A stretch of 64,000 nucleotides of DNA from Sphingomonas populi (GCF_004208535.1 NZ_SGIS01000018.1:39268-103267); one strand, 5' to 3'. Shown: positions 26,134 through 35,010, counted from the first letter of the stretch. The notes: generated by a model from the letters alone, not told the origin. Program-made: numbers and translations.

Positions 26134-27966
26134 TCAGGGCGTGTCGAACAGCGCCGCGAGCTGCTCGATGATCGCGCCGCCAAGCTGCTCGGCATCCATG
26201 ATCGTGACCGCGCGCGCATAATAGCGCGTCACGTCATGGCCGATGCCGATCGCGACGAGTTCGACCGGCGAGCGGTTCTCGATCCAGCCGATCACCTGGC
26301 GCAGATGCCGTTCGAGATAGCTGCCCGAATTGACGCTGAGCGTGGAGTCATCGACCGGCGCGCCGTCCGAGATCACCATCAGGATCTTGCGTTCTTCGTG
26401 CCGCGCGATCAGCCTTTGGTGCGCCCAGAGCAGCGCCTCGCCGTCGATATTCTCCTTAAGCAGCCCCTCGCGCATCATCAGCCCAAGGTTGGTCTTGGCG
26501 CGCCGCCACGGCTCGTCAGCCTGTTTGTAGACGATGTGGCGAATGTCGTTGAGCCGGCCGGGCTGGGTGGGGCGTCCGGCGGCGAGCCACGCCTCGCGGC
26601 TTTGCCCGCCCTTCCACGCGCGCGTGGTGAAGCCGAGGATCTCCGTCTTCACGCCGCACCGCTCCAGCGTGCGCGCGAGGATGTCGGCGCAGATCGCCGC
26701 GATCGAGATCGGCCGGCCGCGCATCGAGCCGCTATTGTCGATCAGCAAGGTGACGACCGTGTCGCGGAATTCGGTCTCGCGCTCGATCTTGTAGCTCAGC
26801 GACAGCATCGGATTGACGACGATCCGCGCCAGTCGCGCCGCATCGAGCAGGCCTTCCTCCTGATCGAAATCCCAGCTTCGGCTTTGCTGCGCCATCAGCC
26901 GGCGTTGCAGCCGGTTGGCGAGTTTGGTGACGGCGCCCTGCAAATGGACGAGTTGCTGGTCGAGATAGGCGCGCAGCCGCACCAGTTCGTCGGCGTCGCA
27001 CAAATCGGTCGCGGCGATCACCTCGTCGAAGCGCGTCGTCCACGCCTTATATTCGAACTGCGGGGGGAAATCGGACATCGGGCGGTTGGGGCGGACCGGC
27101 AACATGCCGTCCTCGCCGTCGTCGCCGGGTTCGCCATCGCCGTCTTCGAACTGGTCGTCGTTGCGCTCGTCGCCATCGCCGTCCTGCTGATCGCTTTCGC
27201 TCTCGGAACCGCGCGCCTCGATCTCGCCCTGACCCTGCTCGGTATCGCCGTCGCCTTCGTCGGCGTCGTCGGTCTGCTCCTGCTCGTCAGCGCCTTCGTC
27301 TTCTTCGCCGCCCTCGTCGGTTTCCTCGGGGATGAGCTCGCCTTCGATGAGGTCGAGATCTTCGAGCAACCGGGTCGTCAACGTCGCGAACGCGCGCTGG
27401 TCGTCGATCGCGAGCGCCAGCGAATCGAGATCGGCGCCCGCCTTCTGCTCGATCCAGTCGCGCACCAGCGCCATCGCGGGCGCGGCGGCGGCGGGCGGCA
27501 GTGCGCCGGTGAGCCGCTCGCGCACGACCAGGCCGAGCGCGGTCGACAGCGGCACCTCGTCACGGTTGCGCGCGCGCGTGATCGGGTCGGAGCGCAGCCG
27601 CGCGTCGAGCGCCGTCGCGAGGTTGTCGGTGATACCGGCATAGCCGCGCGCGCCGAGCGCCTCGACCCGCGCGCTCTCGACCGCATCGAACACCGCCCGC
27701 GCGACCGCTTCGGCAGGGGCTTGTCGCGCGTGCAGCTTGATATCGTGATGCCGCAGCCGCAGCGCGAACCCGTCAGCGAACCCGCGCGCCTCGGCGACCT
27801 GATCGGCGGGCAGGTTGCGCGCGGGCATCGGCACCTTGACGTGCTTGCCCGACTGAACCGGCGCATCGGAGGTGAAGCCGAGCTCGATCTCCGGCTCCCG
27901 CGCGAGCGCGCGCGTTGCGCCGCCGAGCACGGTCTTGAAACGGTCGAGTGGGGTGTCGGTTGACAT
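26134..27966 (-). CDS. cobT: Aerobic cobaltochelatase subunit CobT
   Basis: 610 residues. An N-terminal helical domain is followed by a strongly acidic low-complexity linker ([20 protein letters not shown] and more, ~residues 215-305), then the CobT C-terminal VWA domain with the MIDAS motif DNSGSM, a TTRAWKGG segment and [13 protein letters not shown]. With CobS and CobN it inserts Co2+ into hydrogenobyrinic acid a,c-diamide in the aerobic B12 pathway. CobN is not in this window. The start at 27966 lies 2 bases after the stop of the truncated HEPN gene, so the toxin-antitoxin module sits inside the cobS-cobT unit. Confidence 0.93.
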   Translation of the reverse strand: MSTDTPLDRFKTVLGGATRALAREPEIELGFTSDAPVQSGKHVKVPMPARNLPADQVAEARGFADGFALRLRHHDIKLHARQAPAEAVARAVFDAVESARVEALGARGYAGITDNLATALDARLRSDPITRARNRDEVPLSTALGLVVRERLTGALPPAAAAPAMALVRDWIEQKAGADLDSLALAIDDQRAFATLTTRLLEDLDLIEGELIPEETDEGGEEDEGADEQEQTDDADEGDGDTEQGQGEIEARGSESESDQQDGDGDERNDDQFEDGDGEPGDDGEDGMLPVRPNRPMSDFPPQFEYKAWTTRFDEVIAATDLCDADELVRLRAYLDQQLVHLQGAVTKLANRLQRRLMAQQSRSWDFDQEEGLLDAARLARIVVNPMLSLSYKIERETEFRDTVVTLLIDNSGSMRGRPISIAAICADILARTLERCGVKTEILGFTTRAWKGGQSREAWLAAGRPTQPGRLNDIRHIVYKQADEPWRRAKTNLGLMMREGLLKENIDGEALLWAHQRLIARHEERKILMVISDGAPVDDSTLSVNSGSYLERHLRQVIGWIENRSPVELVAIGIGHDVTRYYARAVTIMDAEQLGGAIIEQLAALFDTP

Positions 27967-27968
27967 GA

Positions 27969-28091
27969 TTATTCTCGTTCCAGCGCAGCGACGCACCACG
28001 CGCGCAAGTTCGGCAGATTTGCGGAAACGGTCCGATGTATGACCGCAAGATCGATATCGCGCAGCCGCTGCGGCTCGCGATTAGAAGACAA
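27969..28091 (-). pseudogene. HepT-like HEPN toxin gene with in-frame central deletion
   Basis: A 40-codon frame from a TTG at 28091 that overlaps the end of the nucleotidyltransferase gene. The start [12 protein letters not shown] matches HepT N-termini, and the rest [24 protein letters not shown] matches HepT C-termini (the usual D...IWRTV..DLP.LR line). The ~70 residues between, which hold the R-x4-H-x-Y RNase motif and the tyrosine that MntA-type partners AMPylate, are missing with the frame kept. It is therefore a disarmed toxin remnant, not an active HEPN RNase. Confidence 0.7.
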
Positions 28092-28377
28092 TGACTCGGT
28101 CCCGATCAATCTCGGTCTGGAGCCGCGCCTTGCGAGCGGGTTCGGTGACGAGATCCACCTTTTTGCCGAGCATCCGTTCGAGCTGTTGTTCGATATCAAC
28201 AAACTCAAAAAGCCCGATCGCTCGGCGTGGGTCGAGTGACGCGGCGAGATCGACATCGGATTCAGGAGTCTCGTCGCCTCGCGCAGTGGAACCGAAGATC
28301 GACAACCTGTCGATGCCAAGCCGTCTGATATCGGCTTCGCGGCGCTTGAGAACGGCAAGGGCCTCGGCTTTGGTCAT
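28081..28377 (-). CDS. MntA-type nucleotidyltransferase antitoxin
   Basis: 98 residues with the minimal nucleotidyltransferase motif: GSTARGDETPESDVDL contains the GS and D-x-D metal-binding pattern, followed by FEFVDIEQQLERMLGKKVDLVTEPA as expected for MNT proteins. In MNT-HEPN systems this enzyme AMPylates and silences the HepT toxin. Here it looks intact while its partner gene, overlapping its 3' end, is deleted internally. The pair lies between cobS and cobT on the same strand. Confidence 0.82.
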   Translation of the reverse strand: MTKAEALAVLKRREADIRRLGIDRLSIFGSTARGDETPESDVDLAASLDPRRAIGLFEFVDIEQQLERMLGKKVDLVTEPARKARLQTEIDRDRVIVF

Positions 28378-28414
28378 GGCCGCACTTTAGCCCAAACGAC
28401 CGCCGCGCGAAACC

Positions 28415-29419
28415 TCACCCCTTCGCCGCCACGCTCTCCGGCAAGTCCTTGCCGAACACGCGCTGGTAATATTCCGCCACCAGCGGCCGCTCGGCCTCGT
28501 CGCACTTGTTGAGGAACGACAGGCGGAACGCGAAGCCGACATCGCCGAAGATCAGCGCATTCTGTGCCCAGGTGATGACGGTGCGCGGGCTCATCACGGT
28601 CGAGATGTCGCCGTTCATGAAGCCGCGCCGGGTCAAATCGGCGACCTTGACCATCTGGTCGACCACCTGCTTGCCCTCGGGCTTGTCATACTCGCCCGAC
28701 TTGGCGAGCACGATCCGCGCCTCGATCGCGGCGGGCAGATAGTTGAGCGTGACGACGATGTTCCAGCGGTCCATCTGGCCCTGGTTGATCTGCTGCGTGC
28801 CATGATACAGCCCGCTGGTATCGCCGAGGCCGATCGTGTTGGCAGTGGCGAACAGCCGGAACCACGGGCTTGGGCGGATCACGCGGTTCTGGTCGAGCAG
28901 GGTCAGCTTGCCTTCGGTTTCCAGCACGCGCTGGATGACGAACATCACGTCGGGGCGACCGGCGTCATATTCGTCGAACACCAGCGCGGTCGGGGTCTGG
29001 AGCGCCCACGGCAACAGCCCCTCGCGGAACTCGGTGACCTGCTGGCCGTCCTTGAGCACGATCGCGTCGCGGCCGACCAGATCGATCCGGCTGATATGCG
29101 CGTCGAGGTTGATGCGGATGCACGGCCAGTTGAGCCGCGCCGCGACCTGCTCGATATGGCTCGACTTGCCGGTGCCGTGATAGCCCTGCACCATCACGCG
29201 GCGGTTGTGCGCGAAGCCGGCGCAGATCGCGATCGTGGTGTCCTTGTCGAACACATAGGCCGGATCGAGATCGGGCACGCGCTCGTCCGCTTCGCTGAAC
29301 GCGGGGACTTCCATGTCCGAATCGATCCCGAACAGATCGCGGACTTTCGCCATACGATCGGGCGCGTCGAGAATCGTCGTCTCGCGGCTGTCGGGCTGGG
29401 TGTTGGGAATGTCGGTCAT
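28415..29419 (-). CDS. cobS: Aerobic cobaltochelatase subunit CobS
   Basis: 334-residue AAA+ ATPase. Walker A is in [16 protein letters not shown], Walker B in [11 protein letters not shown], with the CobS N-terminal segment ([21 protein letters not shown]) ahead of them. It forms the ring that works with CobT and drives cobalt insertion by CobN. The start at 29419 (MTDIPNTQP) removes an unlikely 22-residue extension. It is transcribed with the nucleotidyltransferase and cobT genes downstream. Confidence 0.93.
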   Translation of the reverse strand: MTDIPNTQPDSRETTILDAPDRMAKVRDLFGIDSDMEVPAFSEADERVPDLDPAYVFDKDTTIAICAGFAHNRRVMVQGYHGTGKSSHIEQVAARLNWPCIRINLDAHISRIDLVGRDAIVLKDGQQVTEFREGLLPWALQTPTALVFDEYDAGRPDVMFVIQRVLETEGKLTLLDQNRVIRPSPWFRLFATANTIGLGDTSGLYHGTQQINQGQMDRWNIVVTLNYLPAAIEARIVLAKSGEYDKPEGKQVVDQMVKVADLTRRGFMNGDISTVMSPRTVITWAQNALIFGDVGFAFRLSFLNKCDEAERPLVAEYYQRVFGKDLPESVAAKG

Positions 29420-29553
29420 GGATGTGCGTACCGTGTTATGGGCTGTCGAGAAGCCCCGATAACGCATGACGCGCACGAACGGCACTTCGTGCGATGCTCA
29501 GTGCGAACGATCGCGCGGCGCGTCAAGCATCATCGGGCCTTTCGGCTGCAAAC

Positions 29554-30225
29554 TCACGCCGTCTTGGGCGGCAACGGGAACACAGTAACGAAGCGTTCGG
29601 CGAGCGTGCGGTCGCCAGTGAGCGTCAGCATATCGGCGGCCTCGGCGTTGGCCAGGGGCAGTCCGCCGTAAACGATCGCGGCGATCGCGGGCGGGGTGCT
29701 AGCGAAGGTGACGGCGGCATCGTCGGGTTCGGCGCGCTCGACCGCGAAGCCGGTCGAGTCGAGCCGCGTGCGGAACACGTCCGGGCCGAGCCGGAAGCCG
29801 ATCACCGCATCGAGATCGCCGACCGCCTCGCGCGCCAGCATCGTGCGGAACGACATCATCAGCGAGGCGGGCGAGAGTGGCAGCGTCGGATCATGCGCGG
29901 GGGAGCGCACCGCCCAGCGGCCAAGCTCCTGGATCGCGGTCTCGCTCTGATAGCCCCATTCGGTCAGCTCATAGACTTGTACCGATGCCGGCGGCGGCAG
30001 TTTGCGGCGGGTGAGGATGCCGGCCGCCTCCAGCCCGTCCAGCCGCTGCGTCAGCACGTTCGCGCTGATCCCGCCAAGCCCGCCTTTGATCTCGCCGAAG
30101 CGGCGCGGGCCGAACATCAACTCGCGCACGATCAGCAGCGACCAGCGCTCGCCGACCAATTCCATCGCCAGCGCGGTGCCGCAGGCGTCATCGTACCAAC
30201 GCTTTGTTACTTTTTCTAACTTCAT
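29554..30225 (-). CDS. HxlR-family regulator with C-terminal sterol-carrier-like domain
   Basis: 223 residues. The N-terminal HxlR winged helix (residues ~10-100) shows ELVGERWSLLIVRELMFGPRRFGEIKGGLGGISANVLTQRLDGLEAAGIL. The C-terminal ~110 residues (LMMSFRTMLAR ... VTFASTPPAIAAIVYGG) resemble an SCP2-like domain often fused to HxlR in alphaproteobacteria. It is divergent from a VOC/DoxX/DUF1428 gene run starting 66 bases away and is the likely regulator of that run. Two 15-base GTTA/TAAC repeats cover its start region. Confidence 0.83.
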   Translation of the reverse strand: MKLEKVTKRWYDDACGTALAMELVGERWSLLIVRELMFGPRRFGEIKGGLGGISANVLTQRLDGLEAAGILTRRKLPPPASVQVYELTEWGYQSETAIQELGRWAVRSPAHDPTLPLSPASLMMSFRTMLAREAVGDLDAVIGFRLGPDVFRTRLDSTGFAVERAEPDDAAVTFASTPPAIAAIVYGGLPLANAEAADMLTLTGDRTLAERFVTVFPLPPKTA

Positions 30226-30241
30226 GGTTGCTTTTGATAAC
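30206..30241. promoter_or_regulatory. Tandem GTTa-N7-TAAC repeats at the HxlR divergent promoter
   Basis: GTTACTTTTTCTAAC (30206-30220) and GTTGCTTTTGATAAC (30227-30241) are two similar 15-base sites, each an imperfect dyad with GTT/AAC ends. They are spaced exactly 21 bases apart, two helical turns. HxlR proteins commonly bind such AT-rich inverted repeats. The first overlaps the HxlR start codon region. Confidence 0.45.
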
Positions 30242-30290
30242 TGAAAGCCGCATCAGATGCAAAGCGCGAGTCGCAAAGGAGTGTTTGGTG

Positions 30291-30722
30291 ATGCCCAAGG
30301 CTATCTTCGTGAACCTGCCCGTCGCAGACGTGGCGAAATCGACGGCCTTCTACGAGGCAATCGGCTGCGTGAAGGACGCGCGCTTCTCCAACGCGATGGC
30401 GTCGGCGATGCGATATTCGGACACGATATCCTTCATGCTGCTCGGGCATGATTTCTATCGCACCTTCACCCCCAAGCAGATCATCGACGCGAAGACGACC
30501 AGCGGCGCGCTGATCGCGCTGTCGTTCGACAACCGCGCAGAGGTCGATGCCATTACCGAGGCGGCGATCGCGGCGGGTGGACGCGAGGCGCACGACCCGG
30601 AGGACATGGGCTTCATGTACAGCCGGGCGTTCGAAGATCCCGACGGGCACGGCTTCGGGCCGTTCTGGATGGATGTCGATGCGGCGGTCGCCGCGATGCC
30701 GCCCGCGGCGGACCCAGCCTGA
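30291..30722 (+). CDS. VOC-family (glyoxalase-fold) protein
   Basis: 143 residues. MPKAIFVNLPVADVAKSTAFYEAIGC is the first beta-alpha-beta-beta-beta module of the vicinal oxygen chelate fold; the second ends EDPDGHGFGPFWMDVDA. Members bind a metal and act as dioxygenases, isomerases or resistance proteins; the substrate here is unknown. The start at 30291 has AAAGGAG 9 bases upstream; a GTG one codon before is possible. It leads a run of small genes under the HxlR regulator. Confidence 0.83.
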   Translation: MPKAIFVNLPVADVAKSTAFYEAIGCVKDARFSNAMASAMRYSDTISFMLLGHDFYRTFTPKQIIDAKTTSGALIALSFDNRAEVDAITEAAIAAGGREAHDPEDMGFMYSRAFEDPDGHGFGPFWMDVDAAVAAMPPAADPA

Positions 30723-30745
30723 TCCTTGCTCCGGGGGTGACGACG

Positions 30746-31147
30746 ATGACGAAGCGGGTCTGGGCAGGGTGGGTGCTGAGCGGTCTCACGGTGCTGTTCC
30801 TGGCGATGGACGCGGGCGGCAAGCTGTTCGTGCCCGATCTGATGATCGCCAACAGCCCGCCGCTCGGCCTGCCGGCCGATCCGGCGTTCTACCGGCTGCT
30901 CGGCGCGATCCTCGCGGTCTGCACCGCGCTCTATGCCTGGCCGCGCACGGCGATGCTGGGGGCGGTGTTGCTGACCGGCTATCTCGGTGGCGCGGTCGAG
31001 GCGCATCTGCGGGTCGGCAGTCCGCTGCTCGGCTTCACGCTGTTCGGGGTGTATATCGGACTGATCCTGTGGGGCGGCCTGTGGCTGCGCGAGTCGCGGC
31101 TGCGGGCGCTGTTGCCGCTCATCGTGAAGCACGAGGAGAAAGCATGA
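30746..31147 (+). CDS. DoxX-like four-helix membrane protein
   Basis: 133 residues with four predicted membrane helices: VWAGWVLSGLTVLFLAMDAG, FYRLLGAILAVCTALYAWP, AMLGAVLLTGYLGGAVEAHLR and LLGFTLFGVYIGLILWGGLWL. The GK in DAGGKLF after helix 1 and the GYLGGAVEAHLR line are typical of DoxX-like (DUF4267/DoxX_2) proteins, an uncharacterised inner-membrane family sometimes linked to sulfur or redox metabolism. The ATG at 30746 has GGGGG about 8 bases upstream. It overlaps the next gene by 4 bases. Confidence 0.78.
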   Translation: MTKRVWAGWVLSGLTVLFLAMDAGGKLFVPDLMIANSPPLGLPADPAFYRLLGAILAVCTALYAWPRTAMLGAVLLTGYLGGAVEAHLRVGSPLLGFTLFGVYIGLILWGGLWLRESRLRALLPLIVKHEEKA

Positions 31148-31512
31148 TGGCCTATATCGACGGATATGTCTGCCCGGTGCCAGCGGCGAACAAGCAAGCC
31201 TATCGCGACATGGCCGAGCGCGTCACGCCGCTGTTCCGCGATCACGGTGCGCTGCGCATCGTCGAGACCTGGGGTGTCGATGTTCCGCACGGCACGCACA
31301 CCGATTTCTACAAGGCGGTGAAGGCCGAGGCGGGCGAGGCGATCGTCTTCTCCTGGGTGGTGTGGCCGTCGAAGGATGCGCGCGACGCCGGCTGGGCGGC
31401 GATGCTGAAAGACGAGCGAATGCAATCGCCAGAACCGCCGATCTTCGACGGCAAGCGCATGTTCTGGGGTGGGTTCGAGCCGCTGTTCGACAGCGACGAC
31501 GCGAGCGCCTGA
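31144..31512 (+). CDS. DUF1428 family protein
   Basis: 122 residues. MMAYIDGYVCPVPAANKQAYRDMAE with GALRIVETWGVDVPHG and EAIVFSWVVWPSKDARDAGWAAMLKDERM is a full-length DUF1428 protein, a dimeric alpha/beta (ferredoxin-like) fold of unknown activity. GAGGAG precedes the ATG, which overlaps the previous stop (ATGA). The members of this run (VOC, DoxX-like, DUF1428, AHSA1) often travel together in soil proteobacteria. Confidence 0.85.
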   Translation: MMAYIDGYVCPVPAANKQAYRDMAERVTPLFRDHGALRIVETWGVDVPHGTHTDFYKAVKAEAGEAIVFSWVVWPSKDARDAGWAAMLKDERMQSPEPPIFDGKRMFWGGFEPLFDSDDASA

Positions 31513-31534
31513 TACAACCAACGGGAGAGAGACG

Positions 31535-32311
31535 ATGCCGACGCCTTACGGACTGCCGATCTGGTACGAACTCATCACCGGCGATGCCGCCGCCGCCAAA
31601 GCTTTCTACAGCGGGATCGTCGGCTGGACGATCACCGAATTCGGGCCTCCCGGCGGTACGCCGTACACGATCTGGAACGCGGACGGTGTCGGCGTCGGCG
31701 GGCTGGTCGAGATGGCCGATGCGCCGGGCGGCCCCGCGTGGGTCGGCTATTTCCATGTCGCCGACGTCGATGCCAAGGTTGCCGTTAACACGGCGGCGGG
31801 CGGCAAAACCCATATGGGGCCGCTCGATCTGCCCAACGTCGGCCGCATCGCGCTGATCGCCGATCCGCAAGGGGCGCCGCTCTATCTGATGACGCCAGAC
31901 TCCGCGATGGGCGATCAGGAGAGCACCGCATTCTCACGAACCTTGCCGATGCGCTGCGCGTGGCACGAACTGACCACGCTCGACACGTCCACGGCGCTGC
32001 CCTTCTATGGCGATCTGCTCGGGCTGGTCTCGACCGAGACGATGTCGATGGGGCCGATGGGCGACTACCTGTTCCTCGACGTCGGCGAGACGCGGATCGG
32101 CGCGATGATGAACCGCCAGTCGCCCGAACAGCCGGTCAAATGGAGCTTCTACTTCCGCGTCGCCGATGTCGATGCGGCGGCGGAGCAGGTCAAGGCAGGC
32201 GGTGGCACCGTCATCATGGGTCCGATGGATGTGCCGGGTGGCGAGCGTATCGTGATCGCGATCGATCCGACCGGCGCCTCGGTCGGCTTCGTTTCGGGTG
32301 TACAGCAATGA
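31535..32311 (+). CDS. Two-module VOC-family protein
   Basis: 258 residues made of two tandem VOC modules: IWYELITGDAAAAKAFYSGIVGW ... PNVGRIALIADPQGAPLYLM, then AWHELTTLDTSTALPFYGDLLGL ... GGERIVIAIDPTGASVGFV. This layout matches CFP30/hydroxylase-like VOC proteins found in antibiotic-producing and soil bacteria. The activity is not known. GGGAGAGAG precedes the ATG. It overlaps the following PhnB-like gene by 4 bases. Confidence 0.85.
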   Translation: MPTPYGLPIWYELITGDAAAAKAFYSGIVGWTITEFGPPGGTPYTIWNADGVGVGGLVEMADAPGGPAWVGYFHVADVDAKVAVNTAAGGKTHMGPLDLPNVGRIALIADPQGAPLYLMTPDSAMGDQESTAFSRTLPMRCAWHELTTLDTSTALPFYGDLLGLVSTETMSMGPMGDYLFLDVGETRIGAMMNRQSPEQPVKWSFYFRVADVDAAAEQVKAGGGTVIMGPMDVPGGERIVIAIDPTGASVGFVSGVQQ

Positions 32312-32808
32312 CCGCGCCCGGGAGCAAGATTACGACCTGCCTCTGGTTCGACGGCAAGGCCGAGGAAGCCGCCCATTTCTACGCGAGCGTCTTCCCCGAC
32401 TCAGCCGTCACGGCTATCCACCGCGCGCCGGCGGACTATCCTGCGGGCAAGGCGGGCGACGTGCTGACGGTCGAGTTCACCGTCTGCGGTCAGGCGTTCG
32501 TCGGGCTGAATGCGGGCGGCGGGAACCCTTTCACCAACGCGGTCTCGTTCCAGATCTTCACCGACGATCAGGCCGAGACCGATCGCTACTGGAACGCGAT
32601 CGTCTCGAACGGGGGCGACGAGAGCGCCTGCAGTTGGTGCCACGACCGCTACGGCCTCGCGTGGCAGATCGTGCCGCGCGTGCTGACGGCCGCGCTCGCC
32701 AATCCCGATCAAGCGGCGGCGAAGCGCGCGATGCAGGCGATGATGACGATGCGCAAGATCGATATCGCCGCGATCGAGGCGGCGGTCGCCGGGGAGGCTG
32801 TGGCATGA
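32308..32808 (+). CDS. PhnB-like VOC protein
   Basis: 166 residues. KITTCLWFDGKAEEAAHFYASVFPDSAV followed by GQAFVGLNAGGGNPFTNAVSFQI and CHDRYGLAWQIVPRVLTAAL is the PhnB-like branch of the VOC superfamily (misannotated in older records as 3-demethylubiquinone methyltransferase). There is no methyltransferase motif. The start overlaps the upstream stop (ATGA), as does its own stop with the next start. Confidence 0.85.
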   Translation: MTAPGSKITTCLWFDGKAEEAAHFYASVFPDSAVTAIHRAPADYPAGKAGDVLTVEFTVCGQAFVGLNAGGGNPFTNAVSFQIFTDDQAETDRYWNAIVSNGGDESACSWCHDRYGLAWQIVPRVLTAALANPDQAAAKRAMQAMMTMRKIDIAAIEAAVAGEAVA

Positions 32809-33251
32809 GCGAGGGCAACGATTTGTCGATCACCCGGCTGATCGACGCGCCGGTCGATCGGGTTTGGAGCATCGTCACCGAGCGGCTCACCGAATGGTGG
32901 TGCCCCAAGCCGTGGACGACCGAGATCGTCGAGCTGGACTGGCGCGCTGGCGGGCGCTCGGCGATGGTGATGCACGGCCCGAACGGCGAAGCCCATGCGC
33001 AGGAAGGCGTGTTTCTGGAAGTGGCGCCGGGCGAGCGCTTCGTCTTCACCGATGCCTATGCCGTCGGGTGGGTGCCGCAAGCGCCGTTCATGACCGGCAT
33101 CTTTGACTTCGCCGACGAAGGCGGCAAGACCCGCTACACCGCCACTGCCCGCCACTGGACCGCCGAGGCCAAGGCGCAGCATGAGACGATGGGGTTTGCG
33201 CAGGGCTGGGGTGCGGTCGCGGACCAGCTCGCGGCGCTGGCGGAGGGCTGA
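32805..33251 (+). CDS. AHSA1/SRPBCC-domain protein
   Basis: 148 residues. DLSITRLIDAPVDRVWSIVTERLTEWWCPKPWTTEIVELDWRAGGRS and the C-terminal ETMGFAQGWGAVADQLAALA are the signature of Activator-of-Hsp90-like SRPBCC proteins, which bind hydrophobic ligands in a helix-grip pocket. The specific ligand is unknown. Last gene of the HxlR-linked run; a REP-like repeat follows within 7 bases. Confidence 0.85.
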   Translation: MSEGNDLSITRLIDAPVDRVWSIVTERLTEWWCPKPWTTEIVELDWRAGGRSAMVMHGPNGEAHAQEGVFLEVAPGERFVFTDAYAVGWVPQAPFMTGIFDFADEGGKTRYTATARHWTAEAKAQHETMGFAQGWGAVADQLAALAEG

Positions 33252-33257
33252 CCCAAG

Positions 33258-33345
33258 CGTCGCCCCGGCGAAGGCCGGGGCCGTTGCGTGTTGGGCGAAC
33301 CGGGTGCCAAGCTACGCAGCGGCCCCGGCCTTCGCCGGGGCGACG
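33258..33345. repeat. REP/REPIN-like inverted repeat (family B)
   Basis: CGTCGCCCCGGCGAAGGCCGGGG at 33258 is repeated inverted as CCCCGGCCTTCGCCGGGGCGACG ending at 33345, with about 38 bases between the arms. Each arm is itself a hairpin. It lies between two convergent genes, where it may also act as a terminator. Confidence 0.75.
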
Positions 33346-33346
33346 G

Positions 33347-33973
33347 TTAGGCAAACGCTGCCGCACCCTTGAGCTGGGTGTACGCCGCGATCACGTCCTG
33401 CAGCTTCTTTTCGAAGCTGCGGTCGCCGCCGTTGCGATCGGGGTGATAGCGTCGCACCAGTTCGGCATAGCGCTGGCGCAAGCCCCGCCGGTCGATGTCG
33501 GTGGGCAGATCGAGCACTTTCAGCGCGCGGCGGTCGCTGTCGGATAGCGGACGGCCGTCCTTGCGGGCGCCTGCCGCCGCCGTCGCGCCACGAAAACGTG
33601 CGCCGATCGCGTCGAGCGGGTCGGCGAAATCGGCCCAGCGCGGCGGGCGGTCGGCGCCGCCATTGCCGGTGAAGGCGCGCGTCTCGCGTTCCCAGCCCGC
33701 GAACGGGCGCTGCGCGTCGTGGATCTCGTCGGGGCTCATGCCTGAGAAGAAATTGTAGCGCGCGTTGAACGCGCGGACGTGATCGAGGCAAAACCAGCGG
33801 TACGGGCGCGGACCCCCAGAATCATTGGCGAAGTCGTTGCTCGGCCCGTCCGCCGGCGCGCGGAATTCACCCGGCAACTGGCAGCCGGGTTCGTCGCACA
33901 CGCGTCCGCTCCCCTCCACGCGACCGTGGAAGCGGATATTGGGTCGGTCTTTCTTTTCGGTCTGGCGTGCCAC
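33347..33973 (-). CDS. J-domain (DnaJ-like) co-chaperone
   Basis: 208 residues. The J domain is at the C-terminus (LKVLDLPTDIDRRGLRQRYAELVRRYHPDRNGGDRSFEKKLQDVIAAYTQL) with the essential HPD motif. The N-terminal ~140 residues hold a possible zinc site (RVCDEPGCQLPGEF, FCLDH) and a FNARYNFFSGMSPDEI segment common in alphaproteobacterial J proteins annotated as molecular chaperone DnaJ. It should stimulate an Hsp70 ATPase. I chose the GTG at 33973 (GGAG 5 bases upstream); the longer frame to 34030 would overlap the bolA start. Confidence 0.8.
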   Translation of the reverse strand: MARQTEKKDRPNIRFHGRVEGSGRVCDEPGCQLPGEFRAPADGPSNDFANDSGGPRPYRWFCLDHVRAFNARYNFFSGMSPDEIHDAQRPFAGWERETRAFTGNGGADRPPRWADFADPLDAIGARFRGATAAAGARKDGRPLSDSDRRALKVLDLPTDIDRRGLRQRYAELVRRYHPDRNGGDRSFEKKLQDVIAAYTQLKGAAAFA

Positions 33974-34013
33974 CCCGGCTCCCTGAATTGGCGAAACGGC
34001 GTATATAGGGGCG

Positions 34014-34298
34014 ATGAACACGCTCGCCACCAGTCCCGTCGCGGATCAGATCACCGCCCGTCTCACCGCCGCGCTCGCGCCGTCGTATCTGGAGGTGGTC
34101 AACGACAGCCACCACCACGCCGGCCATATGGGCGACGATCGCTCGGGCGAATCGCATTTCAGCGTGATCGTCGAAAGCGCGGCCTTTACCGGCCTGTCGC
34201 GCGTTCAGCGCCAGCGGCTCGTCAACCAGGCGCTGGCCGATCTGCTCGCCGAGCGCATCCACGCGCTGGCGATCAAGGCGCGCGCGCCGGGAGAATGA
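34014..34298 (+). CDS. bolA: BolA-family protein
   Basis: 94 residues. LTAALAPSYLEVVNDSHHHAGHMGDDRSGESHFSVIVESAAFTGLSRVQRQRLVNQALADLL contains the BolA fold with the HH loop and the invariant C-terminal histidine (RIHALAIKA). BolA proteins pair with monothiol glutaredoxins in iron-sulfur handling and influence morphology. Neighbours fit a conserved alphaproteobacterial bolA-dnaJ divergent pair. Confidence 0.9.
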   Translation: MNTLATSPVADQITARLTAALAPSYLEVVNDSHHHAGHMGDDRSGESHFSVIVESAAFTGLSRVQRQRLVNQALADLLAERIHALAIKARAPGE

Positions 34299-34299
34299 G

Positions 34300-35010
34300 A
34301 TGAGCTATCGGCTGTGGTATTGGCCTGACATTCAGGGGCGCGGCGAGTTCGTTCGGCTCGCGCTCGAGGCGGGCGGCATCGCCTATGACGATTGCGCGCG
34401 CGATCAGGGTGCCGAGGCGCTGATGGCCAACCTCGACAGCCATGCCAGCGGACGCGGCGCGTTCGCGCCGCCGTATCTGGAGACCGGCGACGGCGTCGTC
34501 TCGCAGGTCGCCAACATCCTCGCCTATCTCGGCGAGACGCATGGCATCGCGCCGTCGGGAGTGGCCGACCGGCAATGGCTGAACGGCATCCAGCTCACCA
34601 TCGCCGATCTCGTCGCCGAGGCGCACAACGTCCACCATCCGGTCGCGATGATGGACTATTATGAGGACCAGAAGCCCGAAGCGGCGCGCGCCGCCGCGCA
34701 GTTTCGCGCCGAACGTATCCCTAAGTTCCTCGGCTATTTCGAGGCCGCGCTCGCCGCGAACGCGGGCGATTGGCTGATGGGCGAGGCGTGGAGCTACGGC
34801 GACACCGCGCTGTTCCAGAGCGTGGCCGGGCTGCGCTATATGTTCCCCAGGCGGATGGCGGCGATCGAAGGTGCCTATCCCAAGCTGATCGCGCTGCACG
34901 ACCGCGTTGCGGAACTGGACGGCATCAAGGCGTATCTCGCCAGCGACCGCCGGATCGCGTTCAACACGCAGGGCATCTTCCGCCATTACCCCGAACTGGA
35001 CGCGGCATGA
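34300..35010 (+). CDS. Glutathione S-transferase family protein
   Basis: 236 residues. The thioredoxin-like N-terminal domain (LWYWPDIQGRGEFVRLALEAGGIAYDD, with APPYLETGDGVVSQVANILAYLGE giving the cis-Pro and glutathione-binding segment) is followed by an all-helical C-terminal domain to ~residue 230. The layout is close to a sigma/mu-like GST. It starts 2 bases after the bolA stop and overlaps the next gene (ATGA). Confidence 0.85.
   Translation: MSYRLWYWPDIQGRGEFVRLALEAGGIAYDDCARDQGAEALMANLDSHASGRGAFAPPYLETGDGVVSQVANILAYLGETHGIAPSGVADRQWLNGIQLTIADLVAEAHNVHHPVAMMDYYEDQKPEAARAAAQFRAERIPKFLGYFEAALAANAGDWLMGEAWSYGDTALFQSVAGLRYMFPRRMAAIEGAYPKLIALHDRVAELDGIKAYLASDRRIAFNTQGIFRHYPELDAA

Noticed and set aside
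25894..27963. Very long open frame on the plus strand (689 codons) opposite cobT
   Set aside because: It is antisense to a clear CobT with MIDAS motif and acidic linker. The hypothetical product is Arg-rich without any domain, as expected from high-GC third-position bias.
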